Counted from the first letter of the stretch, positions 17,052-28,322 are shown. The stretch is 64,000 nt of DNA from JAFGSI01 sp041287425 (GCA_041287425.1 JBEULG010000026.1:1-64000); one strand, 5' to 3'. Numbers and translations: made by a program. The notes: generated from the sequence alone by a model not told the origin.

Positions 17052-17103
17052 TTCTGGCAGATTGCGTTCTTGTTCTGCTTTCATCTGCCCTACTTTCGGG
17101 GTA

Positions 17104-17131
17104 TTGCCGCTCTGAATTTTCAAGGTACAAT
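17104..17131 (+). promoter_or_regulatory. Putative promoter of the response regulator
   Basis: TTGCCG (17104-17109) and TACAAT (17126-17131) are separated by 16 nt, about 30 nt before the start codon. Confidence 0.4.
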
Positions 17132-17160
17132 CGAATCGAATCCGCAAATGGAGGTAATCC

Positions 17161-17526
17161 ATGTCTTTTGTTCTCGTGATTGACGATAACCGCCAGACTG
17201 CCGATGCTCTGGGCCAGATTCTGAATCTATGGGGTTTTGAGAGCCGCCTGGCGCTTGGCCCCAGTGCCGCCATGGCCATTCTTTCGGCCGATACACCCGC
17301 GCTTATTACGCTGGATATCAATATGCCCGGTGTAGATGGTTTCGAGGTGCTGGGCTATTTGCGCCGCGAGCCGCGTCTGATGAATGTGCCGGTCATTGTT
17401 GTGACCTCTGACGATCAACTGGAGACCTCCCAGCGGGCAATGAAGGGAGGCGCAAACGCGGTCGTCATCAAGCCGGTCATGCCCGATACACTCGAAGAGG
17501 CGCTCAAGAAAATCGGCCTCTTGTGA
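17161..17526 (+). CDS. Stand-alone response regulator receiver protein
   Basis: Seen: 121 aa, a single REC domain. The acidic pair is in VLVIDDN (residues 4-10), the phospho-acceptor Asp in LITLDINMPGVDG, the Thr/Ser switch in VIVVTSD and the Lys in VVIKPV. It starts at ATG 17161 after GGAGGT (17150-17155). Known: CheY-like proteins signal by phosphorylation-dependent protein contacts. No histidine kinase or output domain is adjacent, so the partner is unknown. Confidence 0.9.
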   Translation: MSFVLVIDDNRQTADALGQILNLWGFESRLALGPSAAMAILSADTPALITLDINMPGVDGFEVLGYLRREPRLMNVPVIVVTSDDQLETSQRAMKGGANAVVIKPVMPDTLEEALKKIGLL

Positions 17527-17552
17527 TCCATCTGGCTGGCTGCATAGCAGGC

Positions 17553-17581
17553 TTGGCAAGAACTTGGCCCCAGTTTATAAT
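17553..17581 (+). promoter_or_regulatory. Sigma70 promoter of bcp
   Basis: TTGGCA (17553-17558) and a perfect TATAAT (17576-17581) are 17 nt apart, 36 nt before the start codon. The -35 element sits in a block shared with the promoter region at 32423-32443. Confidence 0.75.
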
Positions 17582-17617
17582 TGCACTATTCATATCCAAT
17601 TTATCAAGTGAGTGCCT

Positions 17618-18082
17618 ATGGCAATTTCTCCCGGTGTTCCCGCTCCAGATTTTGCCCTGCCCGATGAAAAGGGCGTCATCCGCCGGTTGTCCGAGTTCCG
17701 CGGCCGGCCGGTGGTTCTGTATTTTTACCCCAAAGACGATACGCCCGGCTGCACCACAGAGGCCTGTAACTTCCGCGACGATTACAGCGCTTACCTCGAG
17801 GCAGATGTGATCATCTTGGGCGTCAGCCCCGACAGCGTCGCCTCGCACGCTCGCTTTAAAGAGAAATACGGCCTTCCCTTTCCCCTCCTGGCCGATGAAA
17901 ATCACGAGGTCGCTTCGGCTTATGGGGTGTGGGGGCCGAAGAAATTTATGGGGCGCGAGTACGAGGGCGTCTTGCGGACGACGTTCATCATTGATGCCCA
18001 CGGACAGATTGGGCGCGTCTTCGAGAATGTCAGGCCGGCCGAGCACAGCGCCGAGGTCCTGGAGGCTTTGCGTCGCCTGTGA
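17618..18082 (+). CDS. bcp: Thioredoxin-dependent peroxiredoxin, Bcp/PrxQ type
   Basis: Seen: 154 aa. YFYPKDDTPGCTTEACNF contains the peroxidatic Cys and a second Cys five residues later, the atypical 2-Cys arrangement of Bcp/PrxQ, followed by GVSPDSVASHARFKEKYGLPFPLL. Known: reduces hydroperoxides using thioredoxin. ATG at 17618 is preferred over GTG at 17612, which would add two residues; a weak AAGTGAG precedes it. Monocistronic with its own promoter and terminator. Confidence 0.95.
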   Translation: MAISPGVPAPDFALPDEKGVIRRLSEFRGRPVVLYFYPKDDTPGCTTEACNFRDDYSAYLEADVIILGVSPDSVASHARFKEKYGLPFPLLADENHEVASAYGVWGPKKFMGREYEGVLRTTFIIDAHGQIGRVFENVRPAEHSAEVLEALRRL

Positions 18083-18100
18083 GCGCGTGAGCAGAGAACA

Positions 18101-18131
18101 AGCGGGTGCCCAACCGGCGCCCGCTTTCTAT
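18101..18131 (+). terminator. Terminator between bcp and the converging membrane protein gene
   Basis: AGCGGGTGCC and GGCGCCCGCT pair around CAACC with one G-U, followed by a T-rich tract. It lies between two convergent genes and may serve both. Confidence 0.7.
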
Positions 18132-18135
18132 TTCC

Positions 18136-19593
18136 TCATCGTTTTGTGAAGATGACGCTCTGGGCGTCTGCATAGCGCGCTTGCCATGCGGGCGAGGCGG
18201 CGAGGGCGATTGCCAGCGGGGCGTCCGTCTCGATCAACACCAGGCCCACATTCGCCTCGTCGAGGGCGGTTTCCCAGCCCGGCTCGGCGCGATAGATGGC
18301 CAGGTAATCGAAGATGAACTGGTCGCCATACAGGTCGGCGCGGCCATCAATGTACACCGGATAATCCGGATACAGGCGCCAGATCAAATAACCACCCCAG
18401 CCGTAGGTGTTATAGAGATGCCCCGACGGTTGATTGCGCTCGATCCAATCCGCGGCTGCGGCGGGGAATTGCGTTCGTTCGGTCGTCGCCTGTTCTTGAA
18501 CGACGGCCAGGAAACGCAGCCCGCCTGCCAGCAGAGCGGCGGCCAGAACCAGCAGATTGAGCCAGGCAAGCGGCCGGGGGCGGGCCCGGACCTCGCTCCC
18601 GCTCCGCAGGAGAGCGGCGGCCTGCGCGGCGAGTAGGGGGACGGCAACCAGCGCGAAAAGAGAGACGTTGCGCATCGAGCGGAGGGCAAAATAGCCCAGG
18701 CCGACCGTCAGCAGCAAGTGAGTCGGGTTGACGCTTCGTCCTCGGCCGACCGCTCCGGCAACGATGAGAGCCAGAATCAGCCAGGCAAGCGGCTGCCATT
18801 CAATCAGATGGAAGTCTGGCGAAGCCCATTCCTGGATGAACATCTGCATCGAAGGGCTGTTGAGCGTTTCGAAGGGGTAGGTGTACAGGCGCCCTCCGTT
18901 GGGGTTGAGCGGCACGACCAGCAGACAGGCCGTCAAAGCAAGGCTCAAGAGGCCTCCCTGGCGGAAGGCCGCCTTTTGCGCCGCCTCGTCTTTGGTGAAA
19001 CGGGCTCGCACAAAGGCCGCGGCCTGAACGGCTGCGTAAGCGCCGATGAGGAAAATTCCCAGGGCGAAGCCGGCGTGCAGGTTAACCCATAGGATGGTGA
19101 TGAGCGGCAACTGAATCAGGCTGTCGAGCCGGCCCGTTTTCTGGAAGCGATCGAGCAGATAGAGAAAAAGGCTGCCCAGCAGCAGCGAAAACATCTGCGG
19201 GCGCACGCCCCAGGTAGGGGCGGTGGCGAGGGCGCCCAGCAACAGGGCAAAACCGGCCAGATAGGGTTTGCCGGGGCTGCGCAGGTAAACCAGGGCGAAC
19301 GCGGCGGTGATGATGCCCCCAAAGACGACGACCAGCAGAGGCAAACCGCCCAGCCGGTACAGGCCGTAAATCAGAATTTCGGCGAGCCATTCATGGGCGA
19401 CCCAGGTTTCACCGCGCTTCGTGAACGAGAAGGGGTCTGTGTGGGGAATGACCCGGTTCTCGACCATCCACTGTCCGCTGCGCAAATGCCACCAGAAATC
19501 GGGGTCTGCCACCGGCCGCAGGGTCATGGTCCACAGGCCGATAAAAAGCAGGAGGGTGAACAATTGTCGGGTGTTCAGGCGCATTTGCCCCAT
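18136..19593 (-). CDS. Polytopic membrane protein, GT-C glycosyltransferase-like
   Basis: Seen: 485 aa with about ten hydrophobic segments. An N-terminal loop DPDFWWHLRSGQWMVEN follows the first helix, and a C-terminal soluble part contains LYNTYGWGGYLIWRLYPD and VYIDGRADLYGD. Known: GT-C fold enzymes have an acidic motif in the first extracytoplasmic loop; this type is frequent and uncharacterised. Inferred: a lipid-linked sugar transferase or a relative without activity. ATG 19593 and ATG 19584 are both possible; neither has a clear ribosome-binding site. It converges on bcp. Confidence 0.7.
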   Translation of the reverse strand: MGQMRLNTRQLFTLLLFIGLWTMTLRPVADPDFWWHLRSGQWMVENRVIPHTDPFSFTKRGETWVAHEWLAEILIYGLYRLGGLPLLVVVFGGIITAAFALVYLRSPGKPYLAGFALLLGALATAPTWGVRPQMFSLLLGSLFLYLLDRFQKTGRLDSLIQLPLITILWVNLHAGFALGIFLIGAYAAVQAAAFVRARFTKDEAAQKAAFRQGGLLSLALTACLLVVPLNPNGGRLYTYPFETLNSPSMQMFIQEWASPDFHLIEWQPLAWLILALIVAGAVGRGRSVNPTHLLLTVGLGYFALRSMRNVSLFALVAVPLLAAQAAALLRSGSEVRARPRPLAWLNLLVLAAALLAGGLRFLAVVQEQATTERTQFPAAAADWIERNQPSGHLYNTYGWGGYLIWRLYPDYPVYIDGRADLYGDQFIFDYLAIYRAEPGWETALDEANVGLVLIETDAPLAIALAASPAWQARYADAQSVIFTKR

Positions 19594-19724
19594 TTTACTG
19601 CAAGATTTTTGGCTGCCACTTCCCTCCCTGGCCTGAGGTGCGGGGTTTTGCGCTTTTCCAAGCGGGCCATCTCGTAGGATGAGATTTATCTCGCTCTCTG
19701 GCTGCTGGAGAGGAACGCCGGATT

Positions 19725-19759
19725 CAAAAAAAGCGGGGCGGAAGGTTTTTCCGCCCCGC
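19725..19759 (-). terminator. Terminator of the sigma factor gene
   Basis: On the minus strand a perfect 11-bp stem GCGGGGCGGAA/TTCCGCCCCGC with a 5-nt loop is followed by seven T residues, starting 5 nt after the stop codon. Confidence 0.9.
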
Positions 19760-19763
19760 GTGG

Positions 19764-20969
19764 CTACTCGCCCAAATAGTCGCGCAACTTGCGCCGAATG
19801 GATGGGTGACGCAAGCGGCTGAGCGCCTGGGCCTCGATTTGGCGGACGCGCTCGCGGGTGACGCCCATTTTGCGCCCGACTTCTTCGAGGGTATAGGCCT
19901 GGCCATCGAGCAGGCCGTAGCGCAGTTGCAGAATGCGCACCTCGCGCGGCGGCAGGCCGTTCAGGACCTCGCCCAAATGCTCGCGCAGCAGGTTGTAGGT
20001 GGCGGTGTCGTCGGGCGGGGCCGCCTCGTCGTCCTCGATAAAATCGCCCAGGACGGAGTCTTCTTCGTCATCGGTGGGAGTTTCGAGGGAGAGGGGGCGG
20101 CGCGCCACCTGAATCATGTTCTCGACTTTCTTGGGCGGCACTTCGAGGGCATCGGCCAGTTCTTCGACCGAGGGTTCGCGCCCCAGGCGCTGGGTCAGTT
20201 GATGCTGGACGCGCAGCAGTTTGTTGATTTGATCGCCCATGTGGACCGGGACGCGGATGGTGCGGCCTTGGTCGGCGATGGCGCGAGTGACGGCCTGACG
20301 AATCCACCAGGTGGCGTAGGTGCTGAATTTGTGACCGCGCCGGTAGTCGAATTTTTTGGTGGCGCGAATCAGGCCGATGTTGCCCTCTTGAATCAGGTCG
20401 AGAAAGGGAACGCCGCGCCCCATGTATTTTTTGGCGACGCTGATGACCAGGCGGCTGTTGGCGGTGATGAGATGTTCGCGCGCCGCCCAGCCGTCTTCGA
20501 TCAGGCGGCGGAGTTCCATGCGGCGGCGCGGGCTGACGTTGCCGCGCGCCAGTTCTTCGCGCGCCATGCGGCCGCGCTCGATCCGTTGCGCCAGTTCGAC
20601 TTCTTCCTCAGCCGTCAGGAGCGGTACGCGGCTGACCTCTTTGAGGTACAGGCCGATGGTGTCGTCGGTGTCGATGTTCGCCAGGTAATCATCCAGGCCG
20701 GCCTCGGGTTCGGCCTCCGGGCCGATCCCTTCGGTGGCGGCGAGTTCGTCTTCGGGAGGCTCTTCGGCGGGCATGTCTTCGATAAAGGGAACGCCGGCAC
20801 TCAGTAGCGCCGCAAATGCCTCTTCCAGTTGTTCCACGTCCTGCTCGGCTTCGGGGAAGAAGTGCAGGATATCGTCAATGGTCACATAGGACTTTTGACG
20901 TCCCAGTTCGATCAAACGGGCAATGGCGGAAAATTCTTCTTCTTCCTCAATCAGTAAAGGATTTTCCAT
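19764..20969 (-). CDS. rpoD: Primary RNA polymerase sigma factor (RpoD/SigA)
   Basis: Seen: 401 aa with an acidic N-terminus and DTIGLYLKEVSRVPLL (region 1.2). Region 2 has NSRLVISVAKKYMGRGVPFLDLIQEGN and KFDYRRGHKFSTYATWWIRQA. Region 3 contains TIRVPVHMGD. Region 4 has REVRILQLRYGLLDG and the helix-turn-helix TLEEVGRKMGVTRERVRQIEAQAL. All are canonical for a group 1 sigma factor. An in-frame stop five codons upstream fixes the start at 20969. A promoter lies at 21018-21046 and a strong terminator follows. Confidence 0.96.
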   Translation of the reverse strand: MENPLLIEEEEEFSAIARLIELGRQKSYVTIDDILHFFPEAEQDVEQLEEAFAALLSAGVPFIEDMPAEEPPEDELAATEGIGPEAEPEAGLDDYLANIDTDDTIGLYLKEVSRVPLLTAEEEVELAQRIERGRMAREELARGNVSPRRRMELRRLIEDGWAAREHLITANSRLVISVAKKYMGRGVPFLDLIQEGNIGLIRATKKFDYRRGHKFSTYATWWIRQAVTRAIADQGRTIRVPVHMGDQINKLLRVQHQLTQRLGREPSVEELADALEVPPKKVENMIQVARRPLSLETPTDDEEDSVLGDFIEDDEAAPPDDTATYNLLREHLGEVLNGLPPREVRILQLRYGLLDGQAYTLEEVGRKMGVTRERVRQIEAQALSRLRHPSIRRKLRDYLGE

Positions 20970-21017
20970 AATTCTGCTCGGTTACGTTTCTTCCTTTTTG
21001 TGTATATGTTCTCAATC

Positions 21018-21046
21018 AGGATACTCTTTTTTGAACCCAAAAGCAA
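21018..21046 (-). promoter_or_regulatory. Promoter of the sigma factor gene
   Basis: On the minus strand TTGCTT (21041-21046) and TATCCT (21018-21023) are 17 nt apart, about 50 nt before the start codon. Confidence 0.5.
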
Positions 21047-21078
21047 TACCTTAGGGGGTTGATTTTTCGGCTTGCCCA

Positions 21079-21714
21079 TCAGGGTGTGGCCGTCGGCGTC
21101 GGGGGTTCTTCGGTGGGCGTCTCGCCGGGCGGTGTTTCTTCCGGCGAGGGGGTTTCGGTTGCCGGCTCAGGGGTGGGCGTGGCCGGGTAGGGCGGAGCGG
21201 TCAGCAGGTTCGCGAGAGCCTCGATTCCGCTGGCGCTGATGATGTAGTCGGTGCCGTTCACCCGGACGTAGTAACCGCTGCCGGTGGGGGTTTTTCTGCC
21301 GACCTCCAACTGGTATGCCGTCCCGCCGGCGAAAGCGAGGTCAATCACATACGCCGGCTGGTCTACGCCCAGGACGTCGGGAGCGAGGTCGGCCTCGACC
21401 TGATTGAGAACGCGCAGGCTCATCACCTGAATCTCAACCGCGCCGGCCCGGGCCGGGTCAGCCTCGCCGGGGCGTGGCAGTCGGACGGTCCACGGCCCGG
21501 AGGGGTCGCGCTCCAGTCGGACGGTGGTGCGCCCATCGGTGATGCGGACACTGGTCAGCAGGCCGAGGTCGCTGGTGAAGAGGAGGTAAGAACCGCTTGT
21601 GGGGGTCGGTTCGCTCGTTTCGGCCTGGGGGGGCTCCCAGTTTTTCCAAAGGAAATAGGCGGCGAGGACGACGGCCAGGATGAGGAGGACGATGAGCGTG
21701 TCTTTCTTGAACAT
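21079..21714 (-). CDS. DUF4340-type membrane-anchored protein
   Basis: Seen: 211 aa. One N-terminal membrane helix (IVLLILAVVLAAYFLW) is followed by a beta-rich domain with RVLNQVEADLAPDVLGVDQPAY, typical of DUF4340, and a long Pro/Thr/Glu tail (about 175-211). Known: DUF4340 proteins are encoded with GldG-type ABC components; their role is not established. It is the last gene of the four-gene ABC operon, 3 nt after the GldG-like stop. Confidence 0.82.
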   Translation of the reverse strand: MFKKDTLIVLLILAVVLAAYFLWKNWEPPQAETSEPTPTSGSYLLFTSDLGLLTSVRITDGRTTVRLERDPSGPWTVRLPRPGEADPARAGAVEIQVMSLRVLNQVEADLAPDVLGVDQPAYVIDLAFAGGTAYQLEVGRKTPTGSGYYVRVNGTDYIISASGIEALANLLTAPPYPATPTPEPATETPSPEETPPGETPTEEPPTPTATP

Positions 21715-21717
21715 AGC

Positions 21718-23322
21718 CTATCCTTGTGCCCGGCGCATCAGCCAGGAGGCAACCCCGCCGACCACGATGAGCAGCGGGAGCAGGCAAATGAAGGATGCGC
21801 CCAGAATCAGAATGGTGCCTTGGTTGACGTCGTCCGACAGGCGGCGGGTGATGCGTGCGGTCTGGGTCAGGGTGATGTAGTCTTCCTGGCCGGCAGCGTA
21901 GTCAACGGCGTTGGTGATGATGTTGCCGTTGCCGTAGACATCGAACAGGCTGTCGGTGGCGAAATCGGAATCGCCGAAGACGATGACCCGTCCGCCTGTG
22001 GAGAGGTTTTCGGAGACGGCTGCCAGAACAACCGGCCCGGCGGTATCAACGCCAGCGTTGAATTGCAGGTAACCCTGGTCAATCTCGGTCAGGTTCGTCT
22101 CGCCCCAGGCGCGGTTGACCGTGCTGACCAGAACGGTCGTCTGTACGTCGGCGGCTCCGCTGCCGATCGTCAGGCTGCGAGCGATGGGATAGTAGGTGTT
22201 GGTGGTTTGGATGTTTTGCACGATGGGATGATCGCCGTAGGAGGCCGAGACGGCTATGATCACCTGGTCGAGGCTGGGATCAATGACGATGTCATTGTTG
22301 AGGCTGATGTTCCAGTTGGCGGCCAGGTAGGCGCTCAGCGGATCGGGCCGATCTGCGGTGCCGGTATAGAGCGGCGATTCGGAGAGCAGGATCAGCGATC
22401 CGCCCTGGTCGAGGTACTGGATGATCAGGTCAACTTCTTCGGACGAGAGGGGCTGGGCGGGGCCGGCGATGATCAGGGCCTGGGCGTCGGCCGGGATTTG
22501 GTTTTCGGCGAGCAGGTTCAGGGTGTGAATGACGTAATTTTTGGCCGTCAGGGTGGATTGCAGGCGCGTGAGGCCGTTTTCGCCGCTTTCGTCCGGGCTG
22601 TGCTCGCCATGACCGGTGACGAAGTAGACGACGCGCTCGCCGGGGTTCATCAGCCGCATCAAGGCGTTGACGATGGCCTGTTCGGTTGGATAGGTGACGG
22701 CCTCGCGCCGGTCGCCCATCACCAGGACGATGGTGCGGTCGCTGGTGATTTCGTACTCGAGGGCGCGGGCGGGGTTGGTGTCGGGATTGACGAATTCAAA
22801 GTCGAACTTGCCGTTCGAACTACTTTCCATGTTTTCCAACAGCTCGCGAATCTGGGTCGATTCCTGGGTGTAGAAAGCAATGGCGTGGACGGGTTCGTTC
22901 AGCAGGCGAAGGGTGTCGAGCGTTTCGGGGGCCAGGGTGTGTTGCAAATCCTCGGTCAAATCCAAGGCCTCCACGGGGGCGGCATAGGCCCACATGTTGG
23001 CGACCACGATGATAGCCAAGAAGGCGATCAGGTTGACGGCGGCGTTGCTTCCGTAGCGCCCCTGTCGCCCGGTGAAGAAGTCGCGCACGCTTTCGGGGGT
23101 GATCAGCGCGTAGACTGCCAGGCCGACCAGGATCATACCCAGCGAAATGTACAGGGCGGTATTCACCCATTGGTCGTTCTGCAGGGTGTACAGGTCGAGG
23201 ACGAGTACCAGTTTGAACAGGCCGAAGAGGGCCGAGGCGAGCAAGGCCACGCCAGAGACGATGAGCGCGATGTACGCGTAGTTCTTGATGCTGGTTTTGG
23301 AAGAACGTTTCTTAGCCATCAT
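21718..23322 (-). CDS. GldG-like ABC auxiliary membrane protein
   Basis: Seen: 534 aa. Two or three N-terminal helices (about 15-115) are followed by a large extracytoplasmic region with VVYFVTGHGEHSPDE and LILLSESPLYTGTA (as in the ABC-type uncharacterised/GldG domain), and a C-terminal helix ending in a short basic tail. The start at 23322 follows AAGGTGG and overlaps the permease stop; a much longer open frame upstream is the shadow of the permease gene. Known: GldG partners GldF and GldA in Bacteroidetes gliding, and related sets occur widely in non-gliding bacteria. Confidence 0.85.
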   Translation of the reverse strand: MMAKKRSSKTSIKNYAYIALIVSGVALLASALFGLFKLVLVLDLYTLQNDQWVNTALYISLGMILVGLAVYALITPESVRDFFTGRQGRYGSNAAVNLIAFLAIIVVANMWAYAAPVEALDLTEDLQHTLAPETLDTLRLLNEPVHAIAFYTQESTQIRELLENMESSSNGKFDFEFVNPDTNPARALEYEITSDRTIVLVMGDRREAVTYPTEQAIVNALMRLMNPGERVVYFVTGHGEHSPDESGENGLTRLQSTLTAKNYVIHTLNLLAENQIPADAQALIIAGPAQPLSSEEVDLIIQYLDQGGSLILLSESPLYTGTADRPDPLSAYLAANWNISLNNDIVIDPSLDQVIIAVSASYGDHPIVQNIQTTNTYYPIARSLTIGSGAADVQTTVLVSTVNRAWGETNLTEIDQGYLQFNAGVDTAGPVVLAAVSENLSTGGRVIVFGDSDFATDSLFDVYGNGNIITNAVDYAAGQEDYITLTQTARITRRLSDDVNQGTILILGASFICLLPLLIVVGGVASWLMRRAQG

Positions 23323-24068
23323 TGCCACCTTCGAATTTCGATTGCAACGGTGCCTACGAACAGGCCAGTCATGATGAGACTCAGGAAATAGACCAAGTCT
23401 TTGAGCGCAATCGAACCTTGCAGCATTGAGTTCAAGTGCGCGTAGGCATGCAGATAGGTGAAGAAGCCAGAGGCAGACTGGATCAGGTTGGCGGGCCAGC
23501 CGACCACCCACCACAGGATGACGATCACGATCAGGGTGGCAAAGAAAGCCGCGAACTGGTTGGGGAACATGGAAGAGAATGCCGTACCGATGGCCAGGAA
23601 AGCGGCGGTCAGCAGGATGAGGCCAATGTAGCCTGCCAGGGTTGCTTTCACGTCGATGCCCGGCTCTACCAATCTGTTCAGCACGATGGGGATGATGAGC
23701 GTGATGACGAAGACGGTCAGCATGTACAGGAGGGCGCCCAGCCATTTCCCGACCACCAGTTCCCAATCTTTGACGGGGGCGGTGAGGAGCAGTTCGATGG
23801 TGCCGCTGCGCTGTTCTTCGGAGAGCAGACGCATGGTCAGGGCGGGGGCCGCGAACAGCATCATGAAGGCCGTCGGGTAAATGACCGAGTTGGCGGCCGT
23901 GGGCGGGTTGGCGGGGTAGCCCTGATAGATAGCGTCTTGCACGCTTTTGATTTGAAAGACGAACAGGATTCCCGAAAGCATGAGGATCAGAAAGGCGACA
24001 ATATAAGCCACCGGGCTGAGGAAGTAATGCCGGTACTCTCGGCTGGCGATTGTCCAAACGTTGCGCAT
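23319..24068 (-). CDS. GldF-like ABC-2 permease
   Basis: Seen: 249 aa with six hydrophobic segments and the ABC-2 motifs ASREYRHYFLSPVAYIVA at the start, MRLLSEEQRSGTIELLLTAPV after helix 2, and a WWVVGWPAN segment. Known: pairs with a GldA-like ATPase. Its stop overlaps the ATG of the GldG-like gene (23322-23319), implying translational coupling. Export substrate unknown. Confidence 0.9.
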   Translation of the reverse strand: MRNVWTIASREYRHYFLSPVAYIVAFLILMLSGILFVFQIKSVQDAIYQGYPANPPTAANSVIYPTAFMMLFAAPALTMRLLSEEQRSGTIELLLTAPVKDWELVVGKWLGALLYMLTVFVITLIIPIVLNRLVEPGIDVKATLAGYIGLILLTAAFLAIGTAFSSMFPNQFAAFFATLIVIVILWWVVGWPANLIQSASGFFTYLHAYAHLNSMLQGSIALKDLVYFLSLIMTGLFVGTVAIEIRRWQ

Positions 24069-24081
24069 ATCGAGACCTCGC

Positions 24082-25008
24082 TTATCTTGAGATTTTGCTG
24101 TCGCGCGTGAGTTCGAGGAAGATTTCTTCCAGGCTCAGGCCCAGCAGACGGAGTTCGAGCAAATCGTAGCCGGCCTGGATGGTTTGGCGGGCGACCTCGG
24201 GGCGGATGTCCATCCCCGGCTCGAATTGGAATTCGACGCTGCCGTCTGGCAGGGATTTGATATTCTTGATGCCCTTGACCTTGGCCAGCAGGGCGGCGAG
24301 GCCGTCCGAGTCGCCGCGCACCGTCAGCAGGGCGCGCTCGGCGCCCATCAGACGGGCCTGCAGGTTTTCGGGCGTGTCTTCGGCGACGATGTGTCCGCGG
24401 TTGAGAATCAGGACCCGGTCGCAGATTTGTTGCGCCTCCGAAAGGATGTGCGTGGAGAGCATAACCGTCCGCTGTTTGCCGATCTCGCGGATGATGTTGC
24501 GCACCTCTACGACCTGGGCCGGGTCGAGGCCGATGGTCGGCTCGTCGAGGATCAGGACCTCGGGTTTGTGCAGCAACGCCTGCGCCAGTCCCACCCGTTG
24601 CCGCATGCCCTTCGACAGGTTGGAAATGTAACCGTCGGCGCGCTCGATCATGCCGACCAGTTCCAGGGCCTCGTCGATCATGTCATCGGGGTTGGGCAAG
24701 TGACGCAAGTCGGCCATGAATTTGAGGTAGCCGTAGACGGTCATGTCCGGGTACAGCGGGACGGTTTCGGGGAGGTAGCCGACCCGCCGGCGCACTTCCA
24801 TCGATTCCTCGATGATGTCGAAGCCGGCCACCTGGGCGGTGCCGTAGGTGGGTGGCATGAAACCGGTCAGGATGCGCATTGTGGTCGTCTTGCCGGCGCC
24901 GTTGGGGCCCAGGAAGCCGACGATTTCACCCTGGTTGGCCTCGAAGGTTAGGTTTTCGATGGCTCGGCGCGAGCCGTAATCCTTGGTGAGTCCGGTAGCA
25001 CGGATCAT
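24082..25008 (-). CDS. GldA-like ABC transporter ATPase
   Basis: Seen: 308 aa with Walker A GFLGPNGAGKTTTMRIL, signature LSKGMRQRVGLAQAL (the LSKGM variant typical of ABC-2 importers/exporters), Walker B VLILDEPTIGLDPAQ and the H-loop LSTHILSEA. A C-terminal extension of about 90 aa ends SLEEIFLELT. The start follows GGAGT. First gene of the operon ATPase-permease-GldG-DUF4340, with a promoter at 25102-25131. Confidence 0.93.
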   Translation of the reverse strand: MIRATGLTKDYGSRRAIENLTFEANQGEIVGFLGPNGAGKTTTMRILTGFMPPTYGTAQVAGFDIIEESMEVRRRVGYLPETVPLYPDMTVYGYLKFMADLRHLPNPDDMIDEALELVGMIERADGYISNLSKGMRQRVGLAQALLHKPEVLILDEPTIGLDPAQVVEVRNIIREIGKQRTVMLSTHILSEAQQICDRVLILNRGHIVAEDTPENLQARLMGAERALLTVRGDSDGLAALLAKVKGIKNIKSLPDGSVEFQFEPGMDIRPEVARQTIQAGYDLLELRLLGLSLEEIFLELTRDSKISR

Positions 25009-25101
25009 GCGAACTCCTTGTATGATGGAATGGATGGCGAAATAAAAGGCACAGCGACCTCAGGACGCGTGCCGGGCGAGAAATTCCTCCAACCGTGTAT
25101 C

Positions 25102-25131
25102 ACTATACAATAAACGCGGGGTTAAAGTCAA
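25102..25131 (-). promoter_or_regulatory. Promoter of the GldA/F/G-like operon
   Basis: On the minus strand TTGACT (25126-25131) and TATAGT (25102-25107) are 18 nt apart. The rest of the 275-nt divergent spacer (25009-25283) shows only a weak TAAAAT (25223-25228) that may serve the pyrophosphatase gene. Confidence 0.55.
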
Positions 25132-25283
25132 GTGGGTGAGCAACTTCTAATCAAATGCTAATGTAGATAGCCCGATTGGGCGGCTAGAATGTCCGCTTCT
25201 TCTCACTCTCGTCCATTTCGAGTAAAATTAGCCCTCGAACGTCCGCCGGAAAGCGGCGTATCTTTTTGCATCAAGGAGGAAAC

Positions 25284-27656
<2,373 letters not shown>

Positions 27657-27691
27657 TCTCGGTTCTATAACGTGACTATCTGCCCATCCTG

Positions 27692-27745
27692 GCCGGGGAT
27701 TAAAAATCCCCGGCTGAGGTCACGGAAGTCCGCTCTAAGCGGACT
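27692..27745. repeat. Two adjacent palindromes downstream of hppA
   Basis: GCCGGGGATT-aaa-AATCCCCGGC (27692-27714) and AGTCCGCT-cta-AGCGGACT (27727-27745) are both perfect with 3-nt loops. Neither is followed by a T tract, so they fit the dispersed palindrome class better than terminators. The 207-nt spacer 27657-27863 otherwise holds no gene. Confidence 0.7.
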
Positions 27746-27830
27746 CCAGAATCGCTCTTCGCGCAGCAAGGCGGAGGATTGATTCCCCTGCCAAAGCGGC
27801 CGGCCAGGTAGTTGCTCGATAACTTTGCAG

Positions 27831-27863
27831 AATCTCCCGCAGGCTCCGAGCCTGCGGGAGATT
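27831..27863. repeat. 15-bp perfect palindrome at the end of the DUF1801 gene
   Basis: AATCTCCCGCAGGCT and its exact complement flank a CCG loop. The element abuts the DUF1801 stop codon (27864) and lies between convergent genes. It may work as a bidirectional transcription block, although T tracts are short. Confidence 0.75.
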
Positions 27864-28322
27864 CTATTCTGTTGGATTGCCTCTCACTGCTCTCGACACC
27901 AGGGCGCCGATTTTTGCCTCTTCGGCAGCGGTCAATTCTTTGAGGGCGAAAGCGGTTGGCCACATGGCGCCTTCGTCGAGACGGGCGGCGTCGGTGAAGC
28001 CGAGGGTCGAATAGCGCGTGTTGAACTTCTGGGCGGCCTGAAAGAAACAGATTACCTTGCCCTCTTTGGCGTAAGCAGGCATGCCATACCACAATCTCGG
28101 CGCGAGTTCTGGCGCTGCTGCTTTGATGAGCGCGTGAATCTTCTCGGCCATCGAGCGGTCTGGCTCGGCGAGCGCGGCAATTTTTGCCAACACCTCGCTT
28201 TCGCCATCCGGTTTTTTCCCGGCGCGCCCAGCCGCTTTCAATTCTTGAGCGCGTTCTTTCATCGCGGCCTGCTCCTCGGCGCTAAAGCCCGCGGATTTCT
28301 GCACATTTTTTGTTGGGCTCAT
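27864..28322 (-). CDS. DUF1801/YdhG-like small protein
   Basis: Seen: 152 aa. The N-terminal 50 residues are Lys/Ala-rich and charged. The C-terminal domain has IHALIKAAAPELAPRLWYGMPAY and KVICFFQAAQKFNTRYSTLGF, the DUF1801 pattern shared with YdhG/Fra-like proteins. Known: members are small soluble proteins of unclear function, some called iron chaperones on weak evidence. No operon partner: MutS lies downstream on the same strand, 88 nt away, with its own promoter at 32350-32378. Confidence 0.8.
   Translation of the reverse strand: MSPTKNVQKSAGFSAEEQAAMKERAQELKAAGRAGKKPDGESEVLAKIAALAEPDRSMAEKIHALIKAAAPELAPRLWYGMPAYAKEGKVICFFQAAQKFNTRYSTLGFTDAARLDEGAMWPTAFALKELTAAEEAKIGALVSRAVRGNPTE

Noticed and set aside
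21718..24057. 779-codon minus frame covering the GldG-like and permease genes
   Set aside because: The upstream part is out of frame with the permease. The real start is at 23322, with a binding site and overlap.
27692..27714. Rho-independent terminator of hppA
   Set aside because: Stable hairpin, but no T tract follows on either strand; it fits the palindromic repeat class better.
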